Positions 1 to 12,205 of a stretch of 64,000 nucleotides of DNA are shown in pieces. The notes under the pieces were generated by a model that was given only the letters and a program-made list of their open reading frames with translations, had not been told where the DNA came from and did not search any database. The translations under genes and the position numbers were made by a program. Positions within the stretch are counted from its first letter, which is position 1, and each line of letters opens with the position of its first letter. This DNA comes from Dugong dugon (Eukaryota; Chordata; Mammalia; Sirenia; Dugongidae), in NCBI GenBank assembly GCA_030035585.1, contig CM057473.1, forward strand, positions 9,660,501 through 9,724,500, read 5' to 3'.

Positions 1-180
1 TTCAGCAACTTCTACACGTTTGATTCAGTGACCTTGATCGCATTCTTCAAGTTGTTGTTCCTCCCTCATTAACTTAAACTCCCTGCCCCCTCAGGTTCCT
101 ATCTAACCTTTCGAGTTTCTACTGTCAATTTGATCCCATATAGGTGGTTCTTACAAAAGAGCACAGTACTCAAAGATTTC
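1..180 (-). mobile_element. L1 3'-region fragment, cut by window edge
   Basis: The stretch reads like 49085-49260 farther on (fixed blocks such as ctgccccct and gtcaatttgat), which belongs to a minus-strand L1-type 3' cluster. It runs off the left edge. Confidence 0.55.
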
Positions 181-927
181 TTAGATTTATCTCTAACAGC
201 AATTAAGTTACATTGATAGGTTAGTAAATTTGTGGAGCATAAAATGCATAATATTATGCCAGATAACATGCCAAAAGAGTCATAAAATTCTGCCAAAATA
301 TTTTAAAGTGAATCACTTTGCTTATGCAGTTGAAATCTTTAACATTATCTACTTCACCACACTGTATGAAAGAAAAAAAGCAAGTACTCTCCCGCGCCTT
401 TCAAAGTGAATTTGGTGTTTGCCACATGGCCTATATTTTAAATCAGGAATCTAAAATCTCCCCTCTCGGTGAAGTGAAAATCCCTTGATGCAGTAATAAA
501 AAACGCATATGGAAAGTGCTCTTTATATATATAAATTTGGAGGAAAAGACTGTTATTCCATTAAATAAACAAGAACGTCTTAGGAAATAAAATGCATAAA
601 TATCATGTTGCAGAGGTCACTTGGGGCCACTTTCCCTCTCTGTCTTCCATGCTGATGGAAAACAACACAAGTGTGAAATTCCCGTATAAATCCCACAGTG
701 TTAGCTGTTAAAGCTTCTAGTTTGGGTAAGTTCAAGAGCAGAGTGCAGTTTCAACACGGTTGATGCACTAAGTAACTTCAGGTAATTTTGAATAGGACGT
801 GAATGAAAGATTCTGTTTTTCTGTGAGCTGTTGGTTCCCTGGGAAATTTAACATACCACTCAAAAATTAGATGACCCCTGTCAATCTTTCTTTGCATATT
901 ATTTGGGATATACTTTATAGACTATGG

Positions 928-1118
928 CATCCCTGGGTGGGGCAAATGGTTAAGTGCTCAACCGCTAACTGAAAGGTTGGCAGTTCGAGTCCACCCAGGT
1001 GTGCCTTGGAAGAAAGTTCTGTCAACCTACTTCTGAAAAATCAGCCATTGAAAACCCAATGGAGCACAGTTCTACTCTGACACACGGGGCATCACTATCA
1101 GCCAGAGCAATTGGTTTC
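928..1118 (+). mobile_element. AfroSINE, CCCTGGGTGG type
   Basis: It has the head ccctgggtgg, a tRNA-like B box (gttcgagtccaccc), the tcagccattgaaaaccc block and the ctctgacacac segment. The tail is degraded. The head strongly recalls tRNA-Asn from the anticodon stem to the T arm. Confidence 0.85.
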
Positions 1119-1580
1119 ATTGATTTTATAGAACTATGATGCACATTCTAAGCTGCTAAACAAATAAAATGTGAGTGGTAGTGGGAAGGTCGCCCAAAGA
1201 AACTAGCTAGGCTAGTAAATAATTTTCAAGTAAAAAACTGTATAAATAGCATAAATACATGGAGCCTCGGTAAGTCACTGAGCCCTAACCACTTTATTTC
1301 AGCCACAACAGCAGCCAGCTGCTCAGTGGACAGTTTTGTTATGAGGTGTTGCTGATTTAACAAGCTGGCCAAAAGCAATTGGAACATGGCCTGAAAGATT
1401 TCTTCTCCGTCAAATTTTACTCCTGCACCAGGACTCTGCAGAATGGCCAGCGTTCGGGCTTTTGACATTCAAGAACCCAAGGAGAATGCAGTAGTATGCT
1501 ATAGCATGCTATAGTATTTTCGACATTGTTTTTAGTGGTTTGTGTACAATTCTTTAAAGCTTTGCAAAAAATGCTCTTGC

Positions 1581-1929
1581 CGTTGTTCTTAGCTGCCTTG
1601 CAGTTGGCCTCCTGCTCATCATGACCCCATGCACAATAGGATTGGACCATTGTGATCTATTTCTTCACAATGGGATTGGACCATTGTGATCTGTTTTTTC
1701 AGTGAGGGTTTTCCTCACTGGCTGATTTTTAGTAGTAGACTGTGAAGTCTTTCTTCCTAGTGTATCTTAGTCTGGAAGACTCCACTGAAACCTGGTTAGC
1801 ATCACAGCAACACTCACGCCTCCACTAATAGATGGATGCTGGCTGTGCTCAAGGTGCATTGGCTAGGAATTGAACCTGAGTCTCCCCCATGGAGGGCAAG
1901 AATTGTATCACTGAGCCACCACTGTGCTC
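1581..1929 (-). mobile_element. tRNA-Gly-headed SINE with RTE-like tail
   Basis: Read on the - strand it begins gtggtggctcagtgata and passes a B box ggttcaattcctagccaa, which matches the body of tRNA-Gly. The 3' end is an RTE-like tail at 1581-1640. Inside it, a block containing ggattggaccattgtgat occurs twice with a spacing of about 35 bp, a local tandem duplication. Confidence 0.75.
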
Positions 1930-2367
1930 GTGCAAAAAAACACTGCTAGTGTGGTTTGTTGTCTACTTTTTAGAGTTTCTACAAACCGCTGTCCAGAATT
2001 TTCTTCAGCAGTGTTTTAGATTTATTGGATAGTGTCATTTTATCCTTAAACTATCTGAGAATTAATCTCATGTACTAAAAACTAATTGGGGTGGGATTAT
2101 AGGAATGTGGTCATATGCTCTGTGGAGTAATACCTAGCTTGGTAAAATGAAAGTGGCATTGGGCTGGAATTCCGGAGAGCCTGGTTGGAGGCCAAAGCAC
2201 AAATACCACCTGCCTGAGTGGGTCTGGACAATTACATACATTCCCAGTGTTCGTTTTCAAGCTCCAACGCCCCATGATAGGCATCTTGGTATTTTAGATA
2301 ATTTTAAACGTAGATGGGTATATTTTCAAAACATGCCATTTATTTATGAGACTAGTAAATATTCAGA

Positions 2368-2553
2368 GCCCTGGTGGTGCAGTGGTTAAGAATTTGGCTG
2401 CTAAGCAAAAGGTCAACAGTTCGAATCCACCAGCCGCTCCTTGGAAACCATATGACGCATTTCTGTTCTGTCCTATCGATACTTTCTAGGGTCTCTGTGA
2501 GTTGGAACCAATTTGATGGCAAGGGGTTTGGTGGTTTTTTTTTTTTTTTTTTT
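2368..2553 (+). mobile_element. AfroSINE, short type
   Basis: The full head agccctggtggtgcag, the B box agttcgaatccacc and the direct join of ccgctcc to ttggaaacc mark the short form without the 45-nt block. It ends in a run of about 20 T. Confidence 0.9.
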
Positions 2554-2736
2554 GGTTAGTAAACATTTACAGCTTACTAAATAACTTAGAGAAATGAAAG
2601 AATGAAGCAACCTTACATTTATATGGAACCTGAAAGTTACTAACTTCACTTTTCTTTCTTTTCTGCCCCTAGTCATCTCTTACGTAGCTACCTATTTACT
2701 TGGCCAAGAAAATAGAAGTCAACTACCCTTCAAACA

Positions 2737-3087
2737 GGGAGCAGTGGTGGTTCAGTCATAGAATTCTCGCCTTCCATGCCAGAGATCAAGGTTGGATTCC
2801 TGGCCTCTGCACCTTATGTACAGCCACCACCTGTTGGTCAGTGGAGACTTGCATGTTACTGTGATAGTGGACAGGTTTCAGTGGAGCTTCCAGAGTAAGA
2901 GGGACTAGGAAGAAAGGCCTCTTGATCTACTTCCAAAAACCAGCCAATAAAAACCTTGTGAATCACAAGGGTCCTATCTGCACCTGATCATGGGGATGGC
3001 ACAGGACCGGGCAGTGTTTTGTTCAATTGTGCATGAGGTTACTCTGAGTTGGGGGCTGACTCGACAGCAGCTTGCATCAACAACCTA
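2737..3087 (+). mobile_element. tRNA-Gly-headed SINE with RTE-like tail (best copy)
   Basis: The first about 70 bases align with tRNA-Gly(GCC): gtggttcag, tagaattctcgcct and ggttggattcctggc. An about 170-bp body follows, then an RTE-like 3' end from about 2999 (aggaccgggcagtg to gactcgacagcag). It is about 350 bp and nearly complete. Confidence 0.85.
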
Positions 3088-3150
3088 TTCCAAACTCATG
3101 TAGTAAGTGTTTGCAATCTGCAGGACACTGCACTAAATACAGAGGTCTCA

Positions 3151-3360
3151 AGGAGCCCTGGTGGCACAACAATTAAGCCCTCGGCTGCTAGCCTAAAGGT
3201 TGGCAGTTCAAATCTACCAAGCAGCACTGCTGGAGAAAGACCTGGTGATCTGCTCTCATAAAGATGACAGCCAAGAAAACTATATGGGGCAGTTCTCCCC
3301 TGTCACATAGGGTCACTATGAGTCGAAATCAACTTGACGACACCCAACAACAGCAACACA
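3151..3360 (+). mobile_element. AfroSINE, long type with RTE-type AACA tail
   Basis: It contains the extra block (gctggagaaagacctggtga to aaagatgacagcc) absent from short copies and ends cacccaacaacagcaac. That ending is like the RTE tail at 8860-8885 rather than the gggtttggttt ending of most copies. Confidence 0.9.
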
Positions 3361-3798
3361 GAGATTTCAGCAATGGATGGCAAGAGCTGCTCCCGGCCCT
3401 CAAGGGACTTATGGTTGATCAGAAAAGGCAGAAAACTAGACAATCAAAATAATATGCAGTGAGGACTATGACATAATTCCTCAGTTACCTCACAAATTCT
3501 AGATTCTAAATAAGGACTTGTTTCTGCATATCATTGACCATATGGGATCCAGATGAATTGTGGGAACACTCACTCCTTAGTTTAATTATACAGTTTTCAT
3601 CTAGATTGTTCCCAGAAGCAACTGTTCTACTAACTACATGCAGCTTTAATTTTGCCAGGGCTGCAGTTACCAGGTGAGAAGTCAGGTAAGATGAACAGAC
3701 CCCTACTTATGAAAAAAATGAAGTGCTGGCATAATTATCACAGAAAAGTAGAAATGCGAAGTGACCTACTATTTGTGCTTCCTGTATTCTCTCCTCAG

Positions 3799-3966
3799 GA
3801 CATCTTCTTGGTCTCTCTCATGATGATTCCAAATTCTGTGAAGAGAAATTTGGTTCCACGGAAGATAAGCGCTTAATGTCTTCCATCCTGACCAGCATTG
3901 ATGCATCTAAGCCCTGGTCCAAATGCACATCCGCCACCATCACAGAATTCCTGGATGATGGCCATG
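3799..3966 (+). CDS. ADAMTS5: ADAMTS5 exon 3: end of catalytic domain, second half of zinc site
   Basis: The 168-bp exon lies between a CTCCTCAG acceptor and a GTATGT donor. It opens with the last two bases of a Gly codon, then HLLGLSHDD, so the zinc motif HExxHxxGxxHD is split: the first His and the catalytic Glu sit on exon 2 outside the window, the second and third His (H414 and H420, numbered back from residue 930) here. Residues 414-468 follow, including the Met of RLMSS, the likely Met-turn at about M439, and the Cys of SKCTS. The exon ends after one base of the next Gly codon (phase 1). It completes the active-site cleft of the secreted metalloproteinase. The frame continues exactly into the exon at 13649, and no stop occurs inside. 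Confidence 0.97.
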
Positions 3967-5256
3967 GTATGTATCGTTAAGGACAACATAAACTCACAAA
4001 CAAAACTTGGGATTCTTACGAGTTTTGCTTCATTATATCCTCATAATGTTCCACTTACCCTCTAAGACATTGGTTTTTTAGTGTCAGAAAAAAGGGTAAG
4101 GGAACTGTGTCTAATGGTGTGTAATGCCAGCGTCTTTGGTGGCATTATAACCATGGTATTTTTGCTTTTGAATTGAAAAGTTCCAAAAAGAAACAGTGTG
4201 GGAGGCCACACAGAACGCCTAGCCAGTGTCCTGAAAGTCTGGCTCTTGTTCCCTCGTTCACCACCTGCTTCCTGTGAGAACTTTGGCAGACATCTTGATT
4301 TCCCTGCTATTAATATGACTCTCAGAATTCTTTGTTACATGCCTATTATAGGGGTGTGGTTAAGATTTAGGTGACAATTCTGTCAGGTTCTCTTTATAGC
4401 AACCAAAAGCCAGGCAACAAAGCCTTATGTAGGTTTTCACTGACAGGGAGAATTTGGTTTTATTCTGACAGCAGTTTCCTCTGAAAGCAGAATGAAAACT
4501 GCAGAACAGAAATAGAAAGCGATCTGAATGATGGGCAAACACTTTCAGAACTTCAGAAGAAAATCTGTGGCTTTATCCTTTAGAAACGGTCCAAGAGCGT
4601 AGCATGCTTCATTCATAAATTCTGGAAGTCTAGGATGAGTACTGTAAATTATATAAAAATACCAAGGAAGTCACCATTTTTAGAAATTAGAAAGTCTGAC
4701 CAGTAAATAAGCTTTGAAATAAGCTGTTGAAAATTATTCGTGTTCTTTATTGCTTTAAAATAATAGAAGCACAGGCAGATAGATGCCTTTGTGTTAGAAG
4801 AAAATCTTCAGAGACCAAGTAGTTCCAGCTTTTCTACAGAAATGAACACATCCTTTTTTTTTTTTTTTTCCTCTCTTTTTTAGTATTTACCTCTTTCGGA
4901 AACTGGTGGTTGATTTGAAAATGACAGAGATTCTCAGTCGTTTTTGCACTTATATCTCACGATGTATGATTCAAAGTTGGATAAAAAGAATTTATGATCT
5001 GCGATAGCTGTTTTTTCCCAGTTCCACAAAAATTATGACTTGACTGTTTCTTTACTGAGTTGGCCATCTTAAGCTTTGGTCACATAATATTAAAACAATT
5101 GATGAATTCAGTTGATTTCTGACCCAAAAAACAATCAGCTATGCAATTCTTTGGTATCATGTAGCCAAAGTCAGTTCTCTAACTCATTTGCTACTTTACT
5201 GGTGAGCTGGTGATGCTTTAGCTACTTGCTACAATTTAAATTTCCTATTCCCGAAG

Positions 5257-5416
5257 AGGAACCCTGGTGGCGGAGTAGTTAAGTGCTCAGCTGCTAACCA
5301 AAAGGTGGGCAGTTGGAATCCACCAGCCACTCCCTGGAAACGCTATGGGAGCAGTTCTACTCTGTCCTGTAGGGTTGCTATAAGTTGGCAACGGGTTTGG
5401 TGTTTTGTTTTGTTTT
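5257..5416 (+). mobile_element. AfroSINE, short type
   Basis: Head aaccctggtggcggag, short-form junction and ending gggtttggtgttttg. A few bases are missing before the tail (the gtcggaatcgactc segment is reduced). Confidence 0.88.
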
Positions 5417-6550
5417 ATTCCTGAGGACAATCCAGGTCTCCCGTGATTTAAAATTTCTCCCGATTCCAAATACACATAATTTTTTTTTAGTTGAAAAGGC
5501 ATTCCAGTATCTCAAGGACTTACAAAGAATACTAAGAATCAATGCATTAGACTGTTCCCTAAGACAAATAGTGATAATTTTCTGTTTAGTTCATTAAAAT
5601 GCTGGTTAAATGCTGAGAAAGCCCTGAAATGAATGTCTACCTAATTATCTGCCTATCTACATCGATCAACTGTTAAAGTCTGTTTTGGGTGGAATCTTAG
5701 CCTCCAGTCTTAATATTAATTTTTGCTGTTTTTTCAGATTTTCTGAAAATGAAATAACATTGATATTTTATTTCAAAATCACATGTTACACATTCCAAAG
5801 GGTTGAGCTAAACTTTGAATGACTAAATGAACGGATTTAGTTGCTAAGGCAGCAAATACTTATGCTAAAATGGAGCCATATTTTTTTTTCCTGTACAAGT
5901 ATTAGGTCAGCTAATTACAATGCTGTGCAGAATTTTGTTCCTTATTACCATAATTTTGGAATGGTTCATTTATTTCATGTTTGTGGAATTCATGATCCTA
6001 CTTTCTGTGCAGTAAATATGTTTTCTGCATTGTATTTACTTCTTTTTTAACATTATCTCTATATTTAAGAGCCCACATTCTGATTTATTTTAATTTTACA
6101 ACAAATTTGCATATTCTATACATCTCTTCTGTCTCTCATCCCCAGCATTTATGACAGAGAGCAACCAAGAATATCATTTTAGTAGAAATAAATCTTGTTC
6201 ATTTGCACTGTTAAATCTTATCTTAATTACCCATGTGCATATTAAATGCATAAATTCAATTACCAAAATTCTCTGGACAGAAAATTCTTATGGTTTATTT
6301 GTTAACTTAAATTACCCAATCTAGATTTTCTCTCGTTTTTCAATATGTTGGTTAGACAGTCTTTTTTTTTTTTTAAACTAGAAAAAAAATTATTTTCTCA
6401 TTAGCCTATAAAGAAAAAGTCATCTCAGAATAACAAAAATCAAAGAAATGCTATGTGGTGCAATGACAAAGCTCGATTCTGTCTCATTTCAAATAACAAA
6501 CACAGATACAGAAACTGGTACTGTCTGCAGTGCTATTATTTATGTATCTA

Positions 6551-7070
6551 TTTTATCTTTTTGTTGTGCTTTAGGTGAAAGTTTACAGCTCAAGTTAATT
6601 TCACATTCAAAGATTTTGTGACATTGGTTGCAATCCGTACAATGTGACAGCACACTCCCCCTTTCCACCCCAGGTTCCCTGTGTCCATTCGCCCAGTTGC
6701 TGTCCTTTCCTGCCTTCTTGTCTTGCTTTCGGACAGGAGTTTCCCATTTGGTCTCGTATGTTTGGTTGAACTAAGAAGCACATTACTCACTGGTGTTATT
6801 TTTTGTTTTATAGGCCTGTCTTTGTCTAAAAAGTGGACTTTGGGAATGATTTCAGTTCTGGGTTAGCAGAGTGTCCAGGGACCATAGTTTCAGGGGTTCC
6901 TCCAGTCTCTCTCAGACTAGTAAGTCTAGTCTTTTTCTGTGAATTTGAATTCTGTTCTACATTTTTATCCCGCTCTGTCCAGGACTCTCTCTGTGATCCC
7001 TGTCAGAGGGTCGTTGGTCCTAGCTGGGCACCATCTAGTTCTTCTGATCTCAAGCTGGTGAAGTACTGTT
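6551..7070 (-). mobile_element. Afrotherian L1 3'-end fragment
   Basis: The stretch is homologous to 48548-48900 (shared order: ctttaggtgaaagtttaca, then fixed blocks near tctccagtctctctcag and agtaagtctagtc). On the - strand the homologous copies end in AATAAA plus A-rich sequence, giving the orientation. No reading frame survives. Confidence 0.6.
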
Positions 7071-8430
7071 ATTTAAATTTGAATTCAAGGACCTTAAATA
7101 ACTTTCAAATGGTGACCAAAAACCTGACTTAAATCAGTTTATGTGAAAGTGTGGTCATAGGAACTAATAAGTTCAATTTTGAGGTGGTTAACGTTCTGAT
7201 TTTCAACTCCAGACCAAGCCCAAGCTGAGGGGAAATCAAACAAACATACAAATAAACATACCTTTGGGAGCAGATCAAACTGATATTATGAAGCCATATC
7301 ATAAAACCTTTTCACTTTATTCATAGGGCGCCTCTCAGGCTTCCATTCAGAGCCCATTTATTCATATTCACATTCATTATTCAAATAGAATATTTTATTG
7401 TTCTAAGCCACTGACAGTTTTAAACAATAAAATAGTCATTTGGGGGGGATGCTTCAGATGGGTAAATGGAGAGCAAGAAGTGATATCATTTGCCAATAAG
7501 GGAGAAGCCAGGATAACTGTAAAATGTAGTCCTAAAACATAAAAAGCAAAAAGTTTTGACCAAAAGGTCAAAAGCCCCAACACACCCTTGTGGTCCCTGA
7601 AGGTACCTCTAAATTTCAGCGTGATACAATAATCAATACTCAGAAAAACGATTGTTAGTCTTTTAGAAAAGTTAAATAGTAACACAAATATAAAAGCAGC
7701 AAAGAAAATGCTGTTTTCAAGTAGATATTCTCACAAAATATATGCAATTTTTAGATGGCTCCTGAAAGAGTACATTATCTGGAAAACCTGTTTATGTGTA
7801 ATATCTCATGTCTTCCCCTTCTACCCCCAGTGAGGCTGGAGAAATGAGGTCTTAGGGTAAAATTAAATTCAAAAGAGTTTGATTTATTTTTTAAATTATT
7901 AGCCATAAGTAGCTGGACCTTTGTAGCACTCAGCCGCTGCCAAATTTAGAGTCATTAATACTGAGTGTTTCCTGATTTAGTTCCAAAAAGAAACACTTAG
8001 CAATTAGGTTATGGTTGAAAAGTCAGTGTGTACATTCCGAATTTATGGTGCTTGCAAGTTTGTGATTCAGAAAGGGAGAAGCTACGAGTCATGAGACCCT
8101 CCGCCTGGCCAAGACTCTTGTAGACATTCTGCAGTGTTTATTTATACAAGTTAGCTGTAGGCAAGCTGGCTAGGAGTATGATCCTGGAAAATAAAGGTAA
8201 GTACTGGCAGACGAATTGTGCAGTGAAAGCAGATTCTCAAATTTCTTTTCTCAAATGCTGAAGAACCTTGAAGCCAAAAGAGACAGATAGCCGTGCCGTT
8301 TGTATCATGAAACTCACATCGTCAGCTGAGGAGAAGGGCCACCATCTAGGTAGCTACAGCTCAAGAACACTCACAACACAGGCTGCTTAGGAAATCTGAC
8401 AGCTTCAAAAAATTAACGTAGGATAATTAA

Positions 8431-8885
8431 AGAGCTGGGTTTACAGCCTCTTACTGAACACAGATGCATGTGAAATCTGGACAGTGAATAAAGAAGACTG
8501 AAGAAGGATTGATGCCTTTGAATTATGGTGTTGGTGAAGACTTGAATATACCATGGACTGCCAGAAGAACGAATGAATCTGTCTTGGAAGAAGTACAGCC
8601 AGAATACTCCTTAGGAGCAAGGATGGTGAGACTTTGTCTTACATGCTTTCGACATATTATCAGGTGGGACCATTCCCTGGAGAAGGACTTCATGATTGGT
8701 ATAGTAGAGGGTCATCGAAAAAGAGGAAGGCCCTCAACGAGATGGATTGACACGGTGGCTGCAACGATGTGCTCAAGCATAACAGCAATTGTGAGGATGG
8801 TGTAGGACCAGGCAGTGTTTCCTTCGGTTCTACATAAGGGCGTTGTGAGTTGGAACCGACTTGATGGCACCTAACAACAACAACA
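8431..8885 (+). mobile_element. RTE/BovB-type LINE, 3' end of ORF and tail
   Basis: The frame 8509-8805 ends with the RTE C-terminal pattern VEGHRKRGRPSTRWID, followed by the typical tail (gtaggaccaggcagtg, accgacttgatggcacc) and an AAC repeat. This is a 5'-truncated copy of a non-LTR retrotransposon and is not coding for the host. It supplies the reference for the tails of the SINEs nearby. Confidence 0.8.
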
Positions 8886-10097
8886 ACTCACCACAGAACT
8901 TTGGAGATAAAATGGAATTAGAAAACCAAGTCTCTGAATCTGTAAAGCTAGCAGTAAGATGTTAACATTCAGTATTTAAAGTAATGCTGAAAATAATCCA
9001 AGTCTATAAGAGTAGTATCTTGATTTTCACAATAAATATATTCTTTAAAAGAGTGAGCAAATAAAACATAATTCCAGGCTATTGTGACATATATTTTTAA
9101 AATGCTGTGCTTCTTCCTTTAACACAGAAAGTTTTGAATCTAATTTCCTTTGCATTACGTCTGCTAAGCAGCGCACCTAATGCCTCAAGCAGTTTCACGA
9201 ACAGACCCCAGGAAGTACTTTGGGTCAGCAGCAGTTGTTTGTAACCTTCCTTAGCCAATGCCCTTGTTGGTTTATCTATCACTGAGCCCAGAAATGGTTC
9301 GTCAAAGAGCAGGCAAATGGCACCAGTTTCTCTTCTACTGTTACACATTCAAATAAAGACCAAAGAGAAGATGTGCAAGTGTAGGAAGATGACAATATGA
9401 AATGCAAAGGGAGAGTATGTGATGTTGTCAGGCTTCTTTGTGTGAGTTCCATTAAGAACGTGAATGGATTTCTCTTGGCCATGGACAGCCTAATGCTTCG
9501 TTTCATGCCTGCCTACTGAAAACAACTACAGGGCTAGGAAATAGAGAACAGCCGCCTTAACTGATCATTTCCATTAATCATTGACATGACAGACAATTAG
9601 TGCAGGAAGTCAGACAGTAAACCCAGAGGTTTTTCCGTTCCGTTTCCTAGGGGTGTGGCATATACCTTCCATCGTTGTTAGCGGACTTCGGCAGTCCTGG
9701 TGTCGCGGTGTTCACTTCCATCTAAAATCATTGCATTCTATTTCATAACGTTTCACCTCACTTTAAGCATCTAACTTAACATGGATGGTAGAAAATAATA
9801 CGTACATTTACAATATGCATGCCTGTGTTTCTACTGTCTGTATTTTAGAAACTACGAATTTATACGTACAAAATGTTAAAGGATGGAATGAGGGAGGGAG
9901 GGAGAGAAGGAGCAACTTGGCAGTTTGGAAGACAGAACAAACAGAGAAAATGTTGACAGCAAAGCCCAGATAAGACTTCAGACTTTTAAAACTAGGTGAA
10001 AGAGACATAGGTGAGAATAAAGGTAAAAAAGAATTAAGAAAAATTCAGAAATAGATTGGACGCCATTAAAAAAAGCAAAAAAAAAAAAAAATTAAAA

Positions 10098-10247
10098 AGT
10101 GCCGTTGAGTCCATTCCGACTCATAGCGACCCTACAGGACAGAACAGAACTGCCCCGTAGGGTTTCCAAGAAGGGGCTGGTGAATTTGAACTACTGACCT
10201 TTTTGGTTAGCAGCCGAGCTCTTAACCACTTTGCCACAGGACTCCTG
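10098..10247 (-). mobile_element. AfroSINE, short type
   Basis: Reverse-strand copy from gactcc head (right end) to the ccgttgagtcc end on the left; an A-run precedes it (10076-10092). The short-form junction is present (tttccaagaaggggctgg). Confidence 0.9.
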
Positions 10248-11824
10248 GACGCCATTAGAGGTCAATGTAAGTGATACTGAAAGAGTAATCAGGTTCCTCT
10301 TTCTCCCTTCCCCAAACTGTACCCATTTTTGAAAATGGAAAATGTATATTCAATCCATTATTACTTAGATTTTAAATATTTTATACCGTGTGATTCATAA
10401 TCAGACTCTACATTGATTTTGTTGTTGTGCCTGGCACAGGTATGCCATTTGGTCAAAATCCCTGTACCTTTTTTATTGCAAGAGGACCTAATTAGACATA
10501 CAGATGAAATAGAGTATGTATTTCAGGATCAACAAACGGATGCAGCAACAAATCCTAATATTAGAACTTTGCAGGGTGGTAAGTCAATGGCAATTCAGAA
10601 TAAATGGTTTTACTTTTAGCAAGCATAAGTAATCTCCAGAGGACCTCTAGGGAAAATTGTAGAGCTGATATATTTTTAATAGCAAAGCAAATATGTTAAT
10701 TTAATCATTAAAAAAGTTACACTTCCATATTAAGCTTTGAAAAGAAGCATCACATCTTTAAGTCTCGTTGTTTCTGAGCCGATTCCAAATTGTTCTCATG
10801 ATACATTTCTTTTTCGCTCATCATCTCCCTAGCGAGGTGTCATGGGTGTCGGTGACTGCGACTCTTAGGGAGCTGCTGAGTTATTTGGGCTCGAGCTAAA
10901 TGAGGTCGTCACATGCCTCATGCCCCCGCACATGTTAAAAACTTCCCAGCTAATACTTGGTTTGTGCTTTCCAGTAAAGTAAAAAAGTTTCTTAGACCAG
11001 CACTTTTGAAGAATTGGACAGCATTCTTGCTGCCTCAGAGATTTGTTGACAGTCTTCTGATGTTAGCAGTCTCCTAAGCATTCCCGGTTTGCAGAATACT
11101 TTTTTTTTTTAATGTAGCAATGAACATCACATTTTTATGGAGTTCTGAAATAAAGCCTAATCTTACTCTGTCTTCTAAACAAAGCTTATTGAGGTTTTAC
11201 TATCATTCTTTCCTACTGACTTGACGCTGATGTTTCTCATTTAACTGGATGTTTTTCTCCCAAAGCTCTCTTTGGCCACATACTTCTTTTTAATGTTTTT
11301 CTGGCTTGCCTTACAAAGCTTTACCTCTTCAAACATTCTGGCTCAGAAGTAAAATAGGAACTTTGCTCTTTATTCATTTTCATATAATGCTTCCATCCGA
11401 TTGACCAATTCTAAGGCATTCCCTTTGAAGAGACTTGAAGATAGTTTTTAAAACATTTGCAATACACGTAAAATACTGCTGAATGTTCCATCTCTCAGTG
11501 GAAAGTGTGATTTGAATATGATTTTCTTTTCTTGAATAAAGAGAATCACAGAGTGCCTCTAAAAGGTTGTTAAATGTATTAGGCATAGTCCTAAATATAT
11601 TGTTTCATGTTTTTCTTGTTCTCCCTTGTGTCACTTTGGCTCATTTTACCCTTACAGTACCACAGTGAAGAGGGAAACATTTCACGGATCTTGAAAATAA
11701 ATTAAGGAAGGGCCGGCTAACTTGAACAAGAGCACTTAGCCACTAAGTGTTTAGACAGGATTAGACTCTCTACTGGTACTTCCACCATTTGACACAATAG
11801 CCACCGTTTAAGGGTTTCCTATAC

Positions 11825-11975
11825 ATACCCTGGTGGCTCAGTGGTTAAGCGTTTGGCTGCTAACCAAAAGGTCAGCAGTTTGAATCCTTGGAAACCCTAT
11901 AAGGTGGTTCTGCTCTGTCCTATAGTGTCGCTGGGGGTAGGAATTGACTCAACGGCAGTGGGTTTGGTTTCTTGT
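11825..11975 (+). mobile_element. AfroSINE, short type, small internal loss
   Basis: Head ccctggtggctcag, B box agtttgaatcc joined directly to ttggaaaccc, so about 14 bases (accagccgctcc) are lost besides the usual 45-nt block. It ends gtgggtttggttt. Confidence 0.85.
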
Positions 11976-11996
11976 TTGTATGTTTATCCATGCTCA

Positions 11997-12202
11997 TGGA
12001 GTCCCTGGATGGTTCAAATAGTTAACATGTTTGTCTGCTAACCACAAGGTTTAAGGTTCGAATCCACCCAGAGATGCCTCAGAAGAAAAGCCTGGCAATC
12101 TTTTGAAAATCAGCCATTGGAAACGCTATGGAACGCAGTTGTACTCTGACAAACATGTGGTCACCATGAGTCAGAATCAATTCTACGGCAACTGGTTAAC
12201 TG
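11997..12202 (+). mobile_element. AfroSINE, CCCTGGGTGG type
   Basis: Head gtccctggatggttc, B box ggttcgaatccaccc, the cagccattggaaac block and ending ggcaactggttaac. It lies head to tail with the preceding SINE and abuts an inverted one. Confidence 0.88.
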
Positions 12203-12205
12203 TCT

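Larger units (their letters stand above)
181..3798 (+). other. ADAMTS5: End of ADAMTS5 intron 2
   Basis: Apart from the SINEs listed separately (928-1118, 1581-1929, 2368-2553, 2737-3087, 3151-3360), the stretches 181-927, 1119-1580, 1930-2367 and 3361-3798 hold nothing I can identify. Exon 2, which would carry the HEIG half of the zinc motif, is not found here. Confidence 0.6.
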
